Assembly: GCA_036250225.1 (NCBI GenBank)
Contig: JAPZLL010000018.1
Span: 186,001-250,000 of the forward strand
Direction: 5' to 3'
Length of the DNA stretch: 64,000 nt
From: Cercophora sp. LCS_1
Lineage: Eukaryota > Ascomycota > Sordariomycetes > Sordariales > Lasiosphaeriaceae
In this document: positions 20,108 to 30,414 of the stretch, in pieces
How positions within the stretch are numbered: position 1 is the stretch's first letter
Layout: every line of letters begins with the position of its first letter
The notes under the pieces: model-generated
What the model was told of the DNA's origin: nothing
Database searches by the model: none
The model's input: only the letters and a program-made list of their open reading frames with translations
Program-made: the position numbers and the translations under genes

Positions 20108-20659
20108 GCTCACATTTTTCGACTGGCGGGTCTCGTCATTTTGTCGTGGGAAAGTGCATCCGTGTCGTCTCATTCATGGGGCCGGGGCCGCGGGCGCCGC
20201 AGGGTCGCGGGATCGCGGGGTCGCGACGCTAATTTAAGCCGAAATGGTCCTAGTGTTACGAAGCCCTGGATTTGTCGACCCGTATTTCTCGGCAGGGGTT
20301 CCTGCCTCACCCCACTTCCCCGGATTCGCAACTCCGCCGAGCGGGTGCAAGCCGGTTCGGCTCCGTCCCGAGCGTCGGCCAAGTCGGGGTCAAAGAGTCT
20401 GATCAAGGATTACCCACTATCTGCTGATATCTCTCTCGCCAATTTTCTCAGCTGAATCTCATCCAAGCAAGCCGATTGAGGATGCAAACTTGCCAACGGA
20501 AGATCATCAATTCGGGTTGCTCTTTCCATGTCGGATGTGATTCGCGGGGGAAATGCGGGGTGAGAAATTCTAATTAGGCAGCCGCACCGAAGCCTGGAGC
20601 AAACAAACATCCATGACTTCGATTCGCTTGACCTTCAGTCTTGCGCTCATTCGACCCAA
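20108..20659. other. Divergent promoter region, SDR / HET gene
   Basis: This 552-bp interval separates the minus-strand SDR from the plus-strand HET gene. It is GC-rich around 20170-20230 (repeated CGCGGG units). Nothing coding is seen. Confidence 0.4.
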
Positions 20660-22849
20660 ATGCGGCTTCTGAACACGAGCAGCCTGTTGTTTGAAGAGTT
20701 CTTTGGTGAGGTTGGCAACGGCATCCCCCACTATGCCATCCTGTCACACACTTGGGGCCCGGACGAGGTGTCGTTCCGGGACCACGTCGATGGAGTCGGC
20801 CCGTCAAGGCTGGGCTGGTCCAAGGTCCGCGATGCCACAAAGCTTGCCAATGAGGAGGGCTTCGACTACTTGTGGATTGACACATGCTGTATTGACAAGT
20901 CGTCCAGCGCCGAACTCTCCGAGGCCATCAATTCCATGTTCCGGTGGTACCGCGATGCCGCCCTCTGTTACGCCTACTTAGCCGACGTTCCCAGCTGCGA
21001 AGATCCCATGGCAGAGGATTCGTCGTTTTCTCGCAGTCGGTGGTTCACCCGTGGGTTCACTTTACAAGAATTGCTCGCGCCAAAGGAGGTAGCCTTTGTT
21101 GGCGCTGACTGGGCCGAAATTGGTACCAAGAAGTCGTTGAGGGAACCGGTATCGAGGATTACAAGAATTGACGCTTCTGCGTTGGGGCAACAGAGTTGGC
21201 CCGAGTACAGCATCGCACAGAAGATGTCATGGGCTGCCGGCCGGCGCACAACGAGACTCGAGGATGAAGCTTACTGCTTGCTGGGCCTCTTCAACGTCAA
21301 CATGCCAATGCTCTATGGCGAAGGTCGTCGTGCATTCAACCGACTCCAGCAGGAAATCTTGCGCCAGTCTGACGACCAATCCCTGTTTGCATGGTCACAG
21401 CCCGAGCCCCAGCATTCTTACACGTCTCTGTCCGGTTTGTTTGCTCCGTCACCAGAGCACTTCCGACATGCATCCAACGTCCGGTTGCTTCCGCATGCCC
21501 CAGGCCAGGATTACGAAACCGAGTTTGAGCTTGTCCACCAACTCGTCAGGATGAAACTGCAATCTGCTGATGGTATCGAGGGTCTGCTGCTCCAACCACT
21601 CCAAACCGAGCCTGCTCTGTCCAACGTTATCGATGCCCGTCAAGCTGAATCAGCATCCACCACCCGTGAGAGCAAGCCTCAAGTTGCCACAACGCCGCCG
21701 AACAACTCCATGCAGAAGGATGCAATCCAGGGTGAAATCGAGGCTGACGGACTGGCCGATTCGCACCACGGTGTTGCCCAACAGCAAAACGTGCAAATTC
21801 CACTAATAATGATCGAGACCGACGCCGATGCGGGTATCATCACAGACTATGGCCAGTTCGCCCAGCCCACCGTGAGATATCTCGACAACAGGATCGAATC
21901 CACAAACGACAGAGCCGATTTCGAGGGCCCTCGTCGTGCTGGTCCATCCAGGACTGTTGAAGCCGACTCACTAAGCTCTGGAAGCCCAGCAGTCGCTACC
22001 CTGGGACCGGCTAGTTGGAGATGGTACATTTATGAACCAGTGATAGTCGCTCCGCTTCGGTGTCAGCTCGACGGCCGCAGGTTGGGCATCCTGCTTTCTC
22101 GAGATGCTACTGGCGGGGGCGACGGTGCTCTGTCGCGACTTCACTGCCCATCCCTCATTGCCGTGGAAGAAGCCGAAGGACTGCAGCTCTCAACAGTGAC
22201 AAAATACCTCCGAATTGCTAGCCGTGAGAAGCAAATGCCACAATGGCGACCATGGGAAGCCAAACCCTGGCCGGAGATCCGAATCTCATCGGCTCTATCG
22301 AGTGGGTACACTCTCATCTTTCCGGCGGGCCCAAACTGGGAGCTGGAAGACAAGCGCGGGGTTTTGAGGCCCAAAAACCTGTACCATGCACAACACCGGG
22401 CCAACACCACCGAACTCGCACCACTCGCCCTGTTTGAGGGTCCGCCAGACGCCACCTCTAGCAAAGGGCTTGACAGTATTTCATTATTCTTTCTCAGTAT
22501 ACCCACCTGCGACCCCGGGACCCTGACCGTTGAAGTGGGAACCTTTCGAGGTCGTCACGCACCCAAGTCATCCTTGGACTTTCAGCTTTACTCTTGTGAC
22601 TTGGCATCGATAAGACACGCACGGATTCCTCTCGACAGCGACCGACAATCAGTCATGACACTGAAATACCGGGAAGGTGCGGGCATTAACTGCGTCAATG
22701 TATCCATTGACTCGTGGACTGGCAACATTGGGTCGTTCCCCGTTCTGAAGAGCTGCGAAGAGAGCGAGACGCCGTGGCTGACCCAGCGGTTGTTTCCCAT
22801 CTTGAGGTCTTTGAGAGACGGGGGTTCGGGAGGATTGCAGGCCGCCTGA
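20660..22849 (+). CDS. HET-domain incompatibility protein
   Basis: A single exon of 729 residues starting MRLLNTSSL. The HET domain occupies roughly residues 25-180 with its signature blocks: YAILSHTWG, then YLWIDTCCIDK, FRWYRDAALCYAYL, and SRWFTRGFTLQELLAP. AYCLLGLFNVNMPMLYGEG follows. This is the HET-E/HET-D/HET-R style of domain. The remaining 450 or so residues show no NACHT or repeat domain and include a low-complexity Gln/Ser/Thr-rich linker. HET proteins act in nonself recognition and heterokaryon incompatibility, where the domain triggers regulated cell death. The partner of this one is unknown. It begins an accessory block with two further HET genes. Confidence 0.9.
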   Translation: MRLLNTSSLLFEEFFGEVGNGIPHYAILSHTWGPDEVSFRDHVDGVGPSRLGWSKVRDATKLANEEGFDYLWIDTCCIDKSSSAELSEAINSMFRWYRDAALCYAYLADVPSCEDPMAEDSSFSRSRWFTRGFTLQELLAPKEVAFVGADWAEIGTKKSLREPVSRITRIDASALGQQSWPEYSIAQKMSWAAGRRTTRLEDEAYCLLGLFNVNMPMLYGEGRRAFNRLQQEILRQSDDQSLFAWSQPEPQHSYTSLSGLFAPSPEHFRHASNVRLLPHAPGQDYETEFELVHQLVRMKLQSADGIEGLLLQPLQTEPALSNVIDARQAESASTTRESKPQVATTPPNNSMQKDAIQGEIEADGLADSHHGVAQQQNVQIPLIMIETDADAGIITDYGQFAQPTVRYLDNRIESTNDRADFEGPRRAGPSRTVEADSLSSGSPAVATLGPASWRWYIYEPVIVAPLRCQLDGRRLGILLSRDATGGGDGALSRLHCPSLIAVEEAEGLQLSTVTKYLRIASREKQMPQWRPWEAKPWPEIRISSALSSGYTLIFPAGPNWELEDKRGVLRPKNLYHAQHRANTTELAPLALFEGPPDATSSKGLDSISLFFLSIPTCDPGTLTVEVGTFRGRHAPKSSLDFQLYSCDLASIRHARIPLDSDRQSVMTLKYREGAGINCVNVSIDSWTGNIGSFPVLKSCEESETPWLTQRLFPILRSLRDGGSGGLQAA

Positions 22850-23058
22850 GCTCCTAGAACAGGCTTGTACGCGGTACTTACACCTTCCACGGCGGTAAAA
22901 GTGGGTCTGTTGACCAAAGGGCGCCAACGGTCAAACCGAAAGTTTCGCCGCTGAGTCACAACCTACTCGTCCTCCTCCACACCCGCTCTCACCGACAAAA
23001 CGGCACAACAACTCGAGTTCGCAGCCAAGACGATCAAAAACACCCAAAGACCGTCATC

Positions 23059-23824
23059 ATGTCGGACACTCACAATTTCTGCCTCCCAATCCGGGAACTT
23101 GCCAACGACAGAGTCAAACTGACCCCATTTTCCGTATGTTCCACACGCCCCACTGAACCCAGCACATCCTAATCAACCACCGCAGAACCATCACGCAACC
23201 CCCTTCATCGCCCAAGCCTCTTCCCGTCCGGACCTCTTCTCCCACATGCCAATGGGCCCCTTTTCCACGCCCGACGCCTTCATCACGCAGTTCCTCGAAA
23301 AGGTGTCCCGCCCGAACCCCGCCTGGTTCACCTTCGCCATCATCGACAAGACCCGTCCCCCCTCGCCCGAGGACGACGAGGGCGAGTTGGCAGGGTCCAT
23401 TGCGTACCTCGACACAAACGCTACGCATCTCTCCACCGAGATTGGCGCCATCGTGATCCTGCCCAAGTTTCAGCGGACGCACGTGACGACCAATGCCGTG
23501 GGGTTGCTGTTGCAGTATGCGCTGGATGGTGTTGACCAGGGCAGTCTGGGTTTGCGACGGGTGCAGTGGAAGGCGAATTCAATGAATGAGGCGTCAATAC
23601 GGACAGCAAAGCGGTTGGGGTTTAGGATGGAGGGTGTTTTGAGATGGCAAATGGTGTTTCCTGGAGGTGACGAGGGAGGCAAGATTGGAAATGGACAAGA
23701 GTTGCCGAGGGGTAGTAAGAAGGGGGATTATGGGCGGGATAGTGTAATTTTAGGTCTTTGTTGGGACGATTGGGAGGGTGGCCTTAGGGAAGAGGTCGGG
23801 AAGGCGATGGCTAGGACAGTCTAG
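23059..23824 (+). CDS. GNAT acetyltransferase, RimJ/RimL type
   Basis: Two exons: 23059-23133 and 23186-23824, with a 52-nt intron starting GTATGT, containing CTAAT and ending GCAG. The product has 237 residues. Exon 1 supplies MSDTHNFCLPIREL, and exon 2 continues in frame with NHHATPFIAQAS. The C-terminal half has the GNAT core: AIVILPKFQRTHVTTNAV (the acetyl-CoA-binding region with Arg) and VQWKANSMNEASIRTAKRLGF, the typical N-x-x-S-x-x-x-A-x-x-LGF element, followed by EGVLRWQMVF. Related proteins acetylate N-terminal or small-molecule amines. A cytosolic role is likely because there is no signal peptide. The acceptor is unknown. Confidence 0.85.
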
Positions 23825-24071
23825 GGGTAAGATTATGAACTCTGCGCGGGCTGTGATAGACGAAGGTAAATGAAGTTTTTGAAGCGGGTCAACATCAGGT
23901 AAGAAGGTTGGAACAGAAGCTGATTATGAACATGTTTTGCGCAAATATTATCGTTTTCTGCCGTCTATTGGAGTCACCGTCTAGCGTATCGGTATCATAG
24001 GTATCATCAGCCCAAAAACATCAAAAAGCCTCCTCTATCAGTATCCCTCATCCGAGTTCACCAAAGCCCAA

Positions 24072-24821
24072 TTAAAGCCCAAAAGCCGAGACAACACCAA
24101 CGAGACCAACTAGCCCCCACACGGCCACACCCTTCACACTCGCCCCAGACTGGCTACCGGTGCCGCTGCCGCTGCCGCCACCATTCCCATTCCCGCTGGG
24201 CGCTGCCGCGCACGTTGGCTTGGGACTCGCCGTCTTCTCAGCGCCACCGGTGATGGTAACATCATACTTGTACACCCTGGCCCCGGTATACGTCGTCGAC
24301 ACAGACACCGTCGTCGAAGTCCCCTGCACGTTCCCACCAATGGTAGCGGTGCACGCAGCTCTGGTCGTCCCCTCCAGGGCACACGTCTCTTGCACCGTCG
24401 CCGTCACCGGGGTGCCACCCACCCTTGTCTCGGTAAAGGTGGAGAATTGATAGATGGCCGGGCCTGATGTCAGGGTAACTTCCTGTCACGCTTGTTAGCT
24501 CATGATGTCACTTAGTCGAAATGGGATACGTACAAGGCCATTGGAGCCACAGGCTCCGCTTGGGAGATATGCAGGACCGGATGTGCAGCGGAGGGCGAAG
24601 GTGGTTTTGTCGGTGCAGACGTCGACGATGGAGGCAACATACTTCATGTCTTCGTCTGCGCCGTCGACAAACATGTTCACCGTGGGCACATCCGAGTCAT
24701 TTCGGGCGACGATGGGCTTGGTGAACCGGTTACTGCGGGCTGCGACGGGGTTTGGCTTGAAAGCGTCGAGGAAGGGGCTGTTTGCGCCAGCGATGGCGTT
24801 TCCGGCGAAGTTGAAGGCCAT
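24072..24821 (-). CDS. Probable GPI-anchored surface protein
   Basis: Two exons: 24821-24534 and 24482-24072, joined over a 51-nt intron with a GTACGT donor, a GCTAAC branch site and a GACAG acceptor; 232 residues. The body (DVPTVNMFVDGADEDM, CAL-x-GTTRAACTATIGG) belongs to a family of small fungal cell-surface proteins with paired Cys. The C-terminus has a Gly/Ser-rich linker followed by a hydrophobic tail (VAVWGLVGLVGVVSAF) typical of GPI attachment. The N-terminus is weak as a signal peptide, and the frame is blocked just upstream by a stop. A separate ATG at 24934 in another frame might supply a leader through an extra intron, but I could not find a clean splice. The 5' end is therefore uncertain. 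Confidence 0.65.
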
Positions 24822-24934
24822 TGCGATGGATGTTTAGTAGTCTGAAGGATCACAGAAAAAGGTAACGTGCGAGTACCTTGGAAGGTAGATCTCGAGCAAA
24901 CAACAAGTGTGGTGGTGAGTGAAGCAAGTGGCAT

Positions 24935-25870
24935 CAAAATGTGGCTGGAATGCCCAAGATTAAATACCGCTGAAAAGAACCAACAACGTTACACAGCAGG
25001 CCATGTCAGGGACCAACATCATATGTCATTCCCACTTGCCGAGCACAGCAAACAAATCTGCCCGGCTTGGCGGAGGATTTAGCCAAGCACCACCAAGTAA
25101 CGTCAAAACCGCGAACCTGCCAATGACAAGCTCGCAATTTGCTCAGCTAGGGCTGTGCGCGAAACCGAGGGTCCAGTACGAGCGGCGCTGCCACATCCAT
25201 GGTGCTAATTTAATGCGTGACTGCTCGCTGTTGAGCGGTGCCTGGTAAGGCGCATCCACCTGCATCTCCACACGACGTCAGCGGCGTCGACTCATCTTGT
25301 CTGTTTTGGGGCAACGGAGATCATCTTCCGTTACCGATGAGCTTAAGGCCAGAAACCAAGGTGGGGACATCAAAACTAACACGGTGAGAATGGAAATGCC
25401 AAGGACCACCATCAGATCGCCAAGTCGCGCACCGACTTTGAGGACGAACACGAAACCCAGGTCCTTGTGTGGTGCGTCTACCCGTACAACCTTCAATCAC
25501 TCCCTAGGCCCGGGCCAACAATAGCCGCGGTCGCGGGTGTAACAGCCCAACCAGGATTCACGGCCGCGGCAAAGTGTAACCTACTTGCAGGGCTTAGAAC
25601 CCGTGTTCAATCCGCAAACAATTGTCAATGACGGTGGCAAGGGCTTGTCTCTAGGTAAAAAAACACGCCGCTTGAGCCTCCTTTTGCTCCTCGAGCGAGC
25701 CACTGCCTTCAATTCCCGCTTGAACAGGCTGATACCGTAAGGATCCAGGCTGGGCGGCACTTGGTGCTCTGGTGGCGCAGAGGGCGGCTTCATACTGGTC
25801 CCCGACGTCACACAAAGAACCCTGGCAGTGTTTGTCTTATCAGTCGCAATATCGTCATGAAAAAGACTGA
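24935..25870. other. Gene-free stretch
   Basis: About 0.9 kb without a supported gene. The short frames at 25278-25496 (minus) and 25581-25811 (minus) show no motif. Confidence 0.4.
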
Positions 25871-27940
25871 CGATGCCGCAACGAGTGGATGGACGGGCTC
25901 GCCTCTTGTCCCACAGCAGAACCGCCGCTGGAACTCCTTCGTGCTTCAGTCTTCTCGATCACACAGCAAACCCTCCCGAAGGAGCTGAATCGGTTCATCC
26001 GACGCTTGCAGCAGTGGGATTGCGAATCCCCATTCGTCCAGCTCTTTGCGCCTCAAGACGGAGATCGCGACGGGGGTTTAACCGTTCGATTTTTTTTATG
26101 AAGACCCGCGGAAGTACCAATGGAAGCACTATCGCATATACCTGGACCCGAGTGACCTCGAGCCTGATCTAGCAGGTTTTCGCGTATATGTTTCCATTTC
26201 CCCATCTGTTGCCACCCAAGGTGGGCCAGGTGTCGCTGGCGACCGCTTCTTCAAACGCGAAGGTACATCCACATCGGACTGCCCAGACCTATGGCGCCAC
26301 TGGCTCCGTGTCTGCGGCTCGGAAAGCCACGATCACTGCCAGGCCGTCTCTGGATATACGACATTCTTTCCTGCGAGAATTATCGAAGTAATCCCAAACG
26401 AGGATCGTACCACCGCCTTACGCTGGCGATTGAGGATACCGGCGTGGAATGGAGTCGACCGAGCTCCACCCTATCTCACGCTGAGCCACTGCTGGGGCTC
26501 CACGGAACACACCCGCCTGACCCGAGCGTCGATGGACAGTTTCCTCGAGGAAAATCCCGTTTCCGAGCTTCCAAAAACATACCAGGATGCCATGAGCGTT
26601 GCCGTGGCCCTGAGATTCCAGTACCTTTGGATCGATTCCCTGTGTGTCATTCAGGACGCGGATGGTGCTGCAGACTGGAAAGAGCAGTCTTCAGTGATGG
26701 GGCTTATTTATAAGCATGCAGCATGCAACATTGCGGCGACATGGGCAACGGATGGAAGCCAGGGTTGCTTTAGCCAAAGGGATCCCGCCATTACCGCACC
26801 CACCACTATCTCCATTCACAACGGGCGCCTAGATCGGAACAAAGCCTCGGAATACGATATCTGTGAATGTGCCATATACCGCGACAACATTGGGTATGCA
26901 CCACTCAACCGCCGGGGATGGGTGCTGCAGGAGCGATACCTGGCAAGGAGACAGCTCAACTTCGCCGAGGACGCCGAGGACGCCGTGTACTGGGAATGCA
27001 ATCAGCTGGTGGCGTCGGAACAATTCCCGGATGGATTGCCCAAGCCAATTTTCTCGTGGAGTTACTTTGACTTGTTTACCGGTGCAAAGCCTCGAATCGA
27101 CTTCGCCTCCGTACAACAACTCCGTCGCGCTTGGATCCAGCTCGTCGAGAAATATTCGAAAACAAGCGTCACTGTCTACACCGACAGGAAAACAGCTATT
27201 GCTGGTCTGATAGGCCCCCATCAGCGGAACCGTACATGGCGCCAACATGGTCCTGGGCGAAGTTTGACGCCGAGATCACGGTAGACCATCGGTACGTGAG
27301 AGATGACGCCCCTACTGCGGCATATTTCCTCGAGATAGTAGGCGCAATTGTCACTCCTCATGCCCAGGATCTTTCGGGTTTGCATGGTCTTCACTCTGGC
27401 ACTCTTGAAATTCGAGGCATCACCATGTGGGCCCGCTTTCTTTACGAGCCCCCTGTTCGCCCTCGTGCCACCTACAGACCCGGCGAAACTCACAAGCTAA
27501 AGCCGCCCGCGTACCACTTCCCAGGGCCCGTATTCACAACCCTCTATAATTCTAGCGTTCGTTTTCGCGTTTATTGGGATGAGAGGTTCGAACAAGGGTA
27601 CAACAAAAGCTTCAACGCCCTCCGCCCATCCGACCTGTTGGCTTTCTTTGTAGCAGGGGAATACAAGTGGGAGCGTGAAGGAGTTAGACATTACGAAGTC
27701 GATGGTCTCCTTCTGGCACCGGACTTGGAATGTCAAGGGAAAATGTTCACAAGGGTTGGCGCATTCACCCTTGAGGAATTCGACCGGCTTTTTGAACTTA
27801 TCATCGACAGACTGGGTCTGAAGCCCGCTGATTTGATTGCTGAGACAGAGGGTTTGCGGCTGGGATATGGTCTGGCAGGAGATGGAAGCCTCAGAGACTC
27901 CCGTTTGGCTGATTTAGTGCAGGAGATTACTATTATCTAG
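25871..27940 (+). pseudogene. Broken HET-domain gene
   Basis: Coding-like sequence runs across at least three frames. First segment (about 25889-26090): NRFIRRLQQWDCESPF to GGLTVRFF. At the 8-T run 26090-26097 the frame shifts, and YEDPRKYQWKHYRIYLDPSD continues in another frame through SDCPDLWRHW into the HET domain: YLTLSHCWG, then FQYLWIDSLCVIQD, and LNRRGWVLQERYLARRQL. A second shift falls near 27205-27230. KTAIAGLIG ends one frame and EPYMAPTWSWAKFD resumes in the next, with the linker of about 35-40 residues that HET proteins usually have at this point missing. The last frame runs to 27940. No GT-AG intron explains either break. It is probably a pseudogene. A homopolymer sequencing error could account for the first break but not the second. 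The true start is not identified. Confidence 0.7.
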
Positions 27941-28699
27941 ATTGGTATTTTGGTAGTCGATAGTGTTAACCGCAACAAGGGTCTATGAAGAAAAAAAAAA
28001 AAAGGGGGGGGGGGATTAAATGCAGTATCGAATGTGATGATGGTAAAATGGTAATTACGTGTGCAATCAATGCTCCTTACGCTAACTTGGGAACGCGCCT
28101 CTCATCCCTAAACTTCTCGGCATATCGGCGTCGAAATAGAAGTCTAAGGTATTGATGGCAAGGCTGAGCAAGATCACTGGGAACCCTGATAGGGGGGCGG
28201 GTGTTGTGTCAGGACCCGAAAATCCGAGTTTGTTGAGTTTGCAGCCCAGATTGCTGGGAATCTCGACCCAGATTGGCAACCTGTGCGGCTTACGAATCGG
28301 TGTGAAAGTGGCCGGGGTAAGACTGGCCAATCGGCTCTGAATGACTGCCAGCCAGGGAATTACACAGCAGGCTGTGACTGCATCCGATGAGGGATGAGCC
28401 AGCGATGTCTGTCCTATGGAGACCACCAACTGCACGAGCAAACGTCCTTCAGGCATCTGGTAGTGGCAGATGCCGGCGGATCGGTCATTAATTGCCGGGC
28501 GGGGTTTACGCCGGCATTTCCATATTAAAAAGTCAACACATCGGGATATTCAATGCGGGATGGTCCGCCCTGTTTTGGGGCGCGTGGTGTGTATAATTTA
28601 TCCTCGCGGCATCCGGAGGACCTAAATCCACGATTTTCGACCGCGCTCTAGACTGCAACCAACTACTACAACTTCACTTCGTCGGAGTCAGGCGTCAAC
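27941..28699. other. Intergenic with A/G homopolymer junction; P450 promoter
   Basis: At 27991-28014 an A run (13) passes directly into a G run (11). No gene is supported. About 110 bp before the P450 start, GTGTATAATTTA (about 28588-28600) could serve as a TATA-like element. Confidence 0.4.
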
Positions 28700-30414
28700 A
28701 TGTCGGACCAGACAACGCCCACGCGGGTGTCGCATCTTTGGCCCTACCTCTGCGCCGCATCTGCAATGGTGAGTCCTCGTTGACCGCGCCCAATCTGGGA
28801 ACCAATTGACGCAGGCTATCTAGATAACCACCTACTTCATCTACGCCATCATCTACAACCTTTACTTCCACCCCCTGCGCTCTTTCCCAGGTCCCCTTTT
28901 CCACCGCGCCACTCCGATGCCCTACATCCTCCACCTCGTCTCCGGCCAATCCTCCTTCCACACGCATCGCCTGCACGAAAAGTACGGCTCCGTTGTCCGG
29001 ATCGGGCCGAACCACCTCTCTTTCACCGACGTCCGCGCCTGGCGCGACATTTATGGTCATCGCGTTCCGCCCGCCACAACGAACCCCAACGACCCTGAGC
29101 CCGCCAACCCCCTTGACGAGAATCCCAAATCTCCGCTTCACTACGGCTTCCTTCCCGACGTTCCTCCTTCCATCCTGGAGGCCCCCCGCGCAGAGCACGC
29201 CATGTTGCGAAAGGCCATGTCCAACGGGTTTTCGGAGAAGGCGCTGCGGTCGCAAGAATCGCGCATTCAGCGCTACGTCGACTTTTTGGTTCTTCGCCTC
29301 CGACAGAATTCCAAAGAGGGCGAGAGACGGTTGGACTTGGCAAAATGGTATAATTGGATCGCATTTGATATTGTCGGTGATTTGGTCTTTGCCGAGCCCT
29401 TTGGCTGTTTGGAAAGGCAGGAGTATCACCCGTACGTGGAGCTGATTGTGGGGACTCTTAAGGGGGGTACGGTGCTGGTCGCATTGAATTACTTGGGCAT
29501 GCAGTGGGTGATGAGAGTCATGTGGGATCTAGGGGTCGGCAAGCTGGTGGGTAAGATGAGGGATATGCTGAAGGGGAAGTTGGAGGGGCGGATGACGAAT
29601 AAGGTGGAGGTGGAGGATTTGTTTGAGGGATTGATGAAGGTTTGGGAGAAAGGGGTAAGTACGTATCCACGTGTGGAATAGGGGGGCTGACAAGAGGATA
29701 CTGTACTAGGGTATTGATCTTGAACGGTTGCAGTCGAATGCGTCTGTCTTCATCGCGGCGGGGTCCGAAACGACGGCTACACTACTTTCGGGGGTTACGT
29801 ATCTCCTTCTGTCGAATCCAGAGGCCATGGCAAAGCTGAAGATTGAGATTCGAAACGCATTTAACAGTGCGGACGAAATTACGATTGCATCGGCGAGTCG
29901 GCTTCCGTATATGCTGGCTTGTTTGAACGAGGCACTGCGGATGTACCCACCAGTGACCGGGAGTATTGTTCGTCAGATTGCGCCGGGGGGCGCCACGATA
30001 GCTGGCCATATCCTCCCCGGAGGGGCTTTGGCAGAGTGCCAGCAGTGGGCAATGCATCATAGCAGTGCCCATTGGCAGCATCCGTGGTCTTTCAAGCCGG
30101 AGCGGTTCCTTCACGACAAAGCCGGCCTGATGAAGGTAGACGTGTTGGAGGCGTTCCAGCCGTTCAGCACTGGTCCGAGGAATTGCATTGGGAGGAAGTA
30201 AGTCTTAATCTCAGGTATAATCAGTGCAGCTGGTTTGCTAACGACGTGATACAGTCTCGCATACGCCGAGATGCGGCTCATACTCGCTAACATGATCTAC
30301 AACTTTGACCTCACCTTGGCAGACGAGAGCAAGGGTTGGATTGAGAAGCAACGGGCTTACCCTTTATGGGCAAGGGGACCGCTGCATGTTCTCGTTGAGC
30401 CGGCCTTTGATTGA
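28700..30414 (+). CDS. Cytochrome P450 monooxygenase
   Basis: Four exons reconstructed by eye: 28700-28768, 28824-29654, 29710-30197, 30255-30414. The introns are 55, 55 and 57 nt, all GT-AG, and the last two have GTAAGT donors. The product has 515 residues. An N-terminal membrane anchor is formed across the first splice (AASAM joined to ITTYFIYAII), followed by FHPLRSFPGP. The I-helix motif is AGSETT, the K-helix ExxR is in NEALRMYPP, and the haem loop is FSTGPRNCIGR, completed across the last intron. All catalytic hallmarks are present. The general look is that of the isotrichodermin-C15-hydroxylase/TRI11-like clade of fungal P450s (recollection, not searched). No partner genes adjoin it, so its substrate is open. 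Confidence 0.9.
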
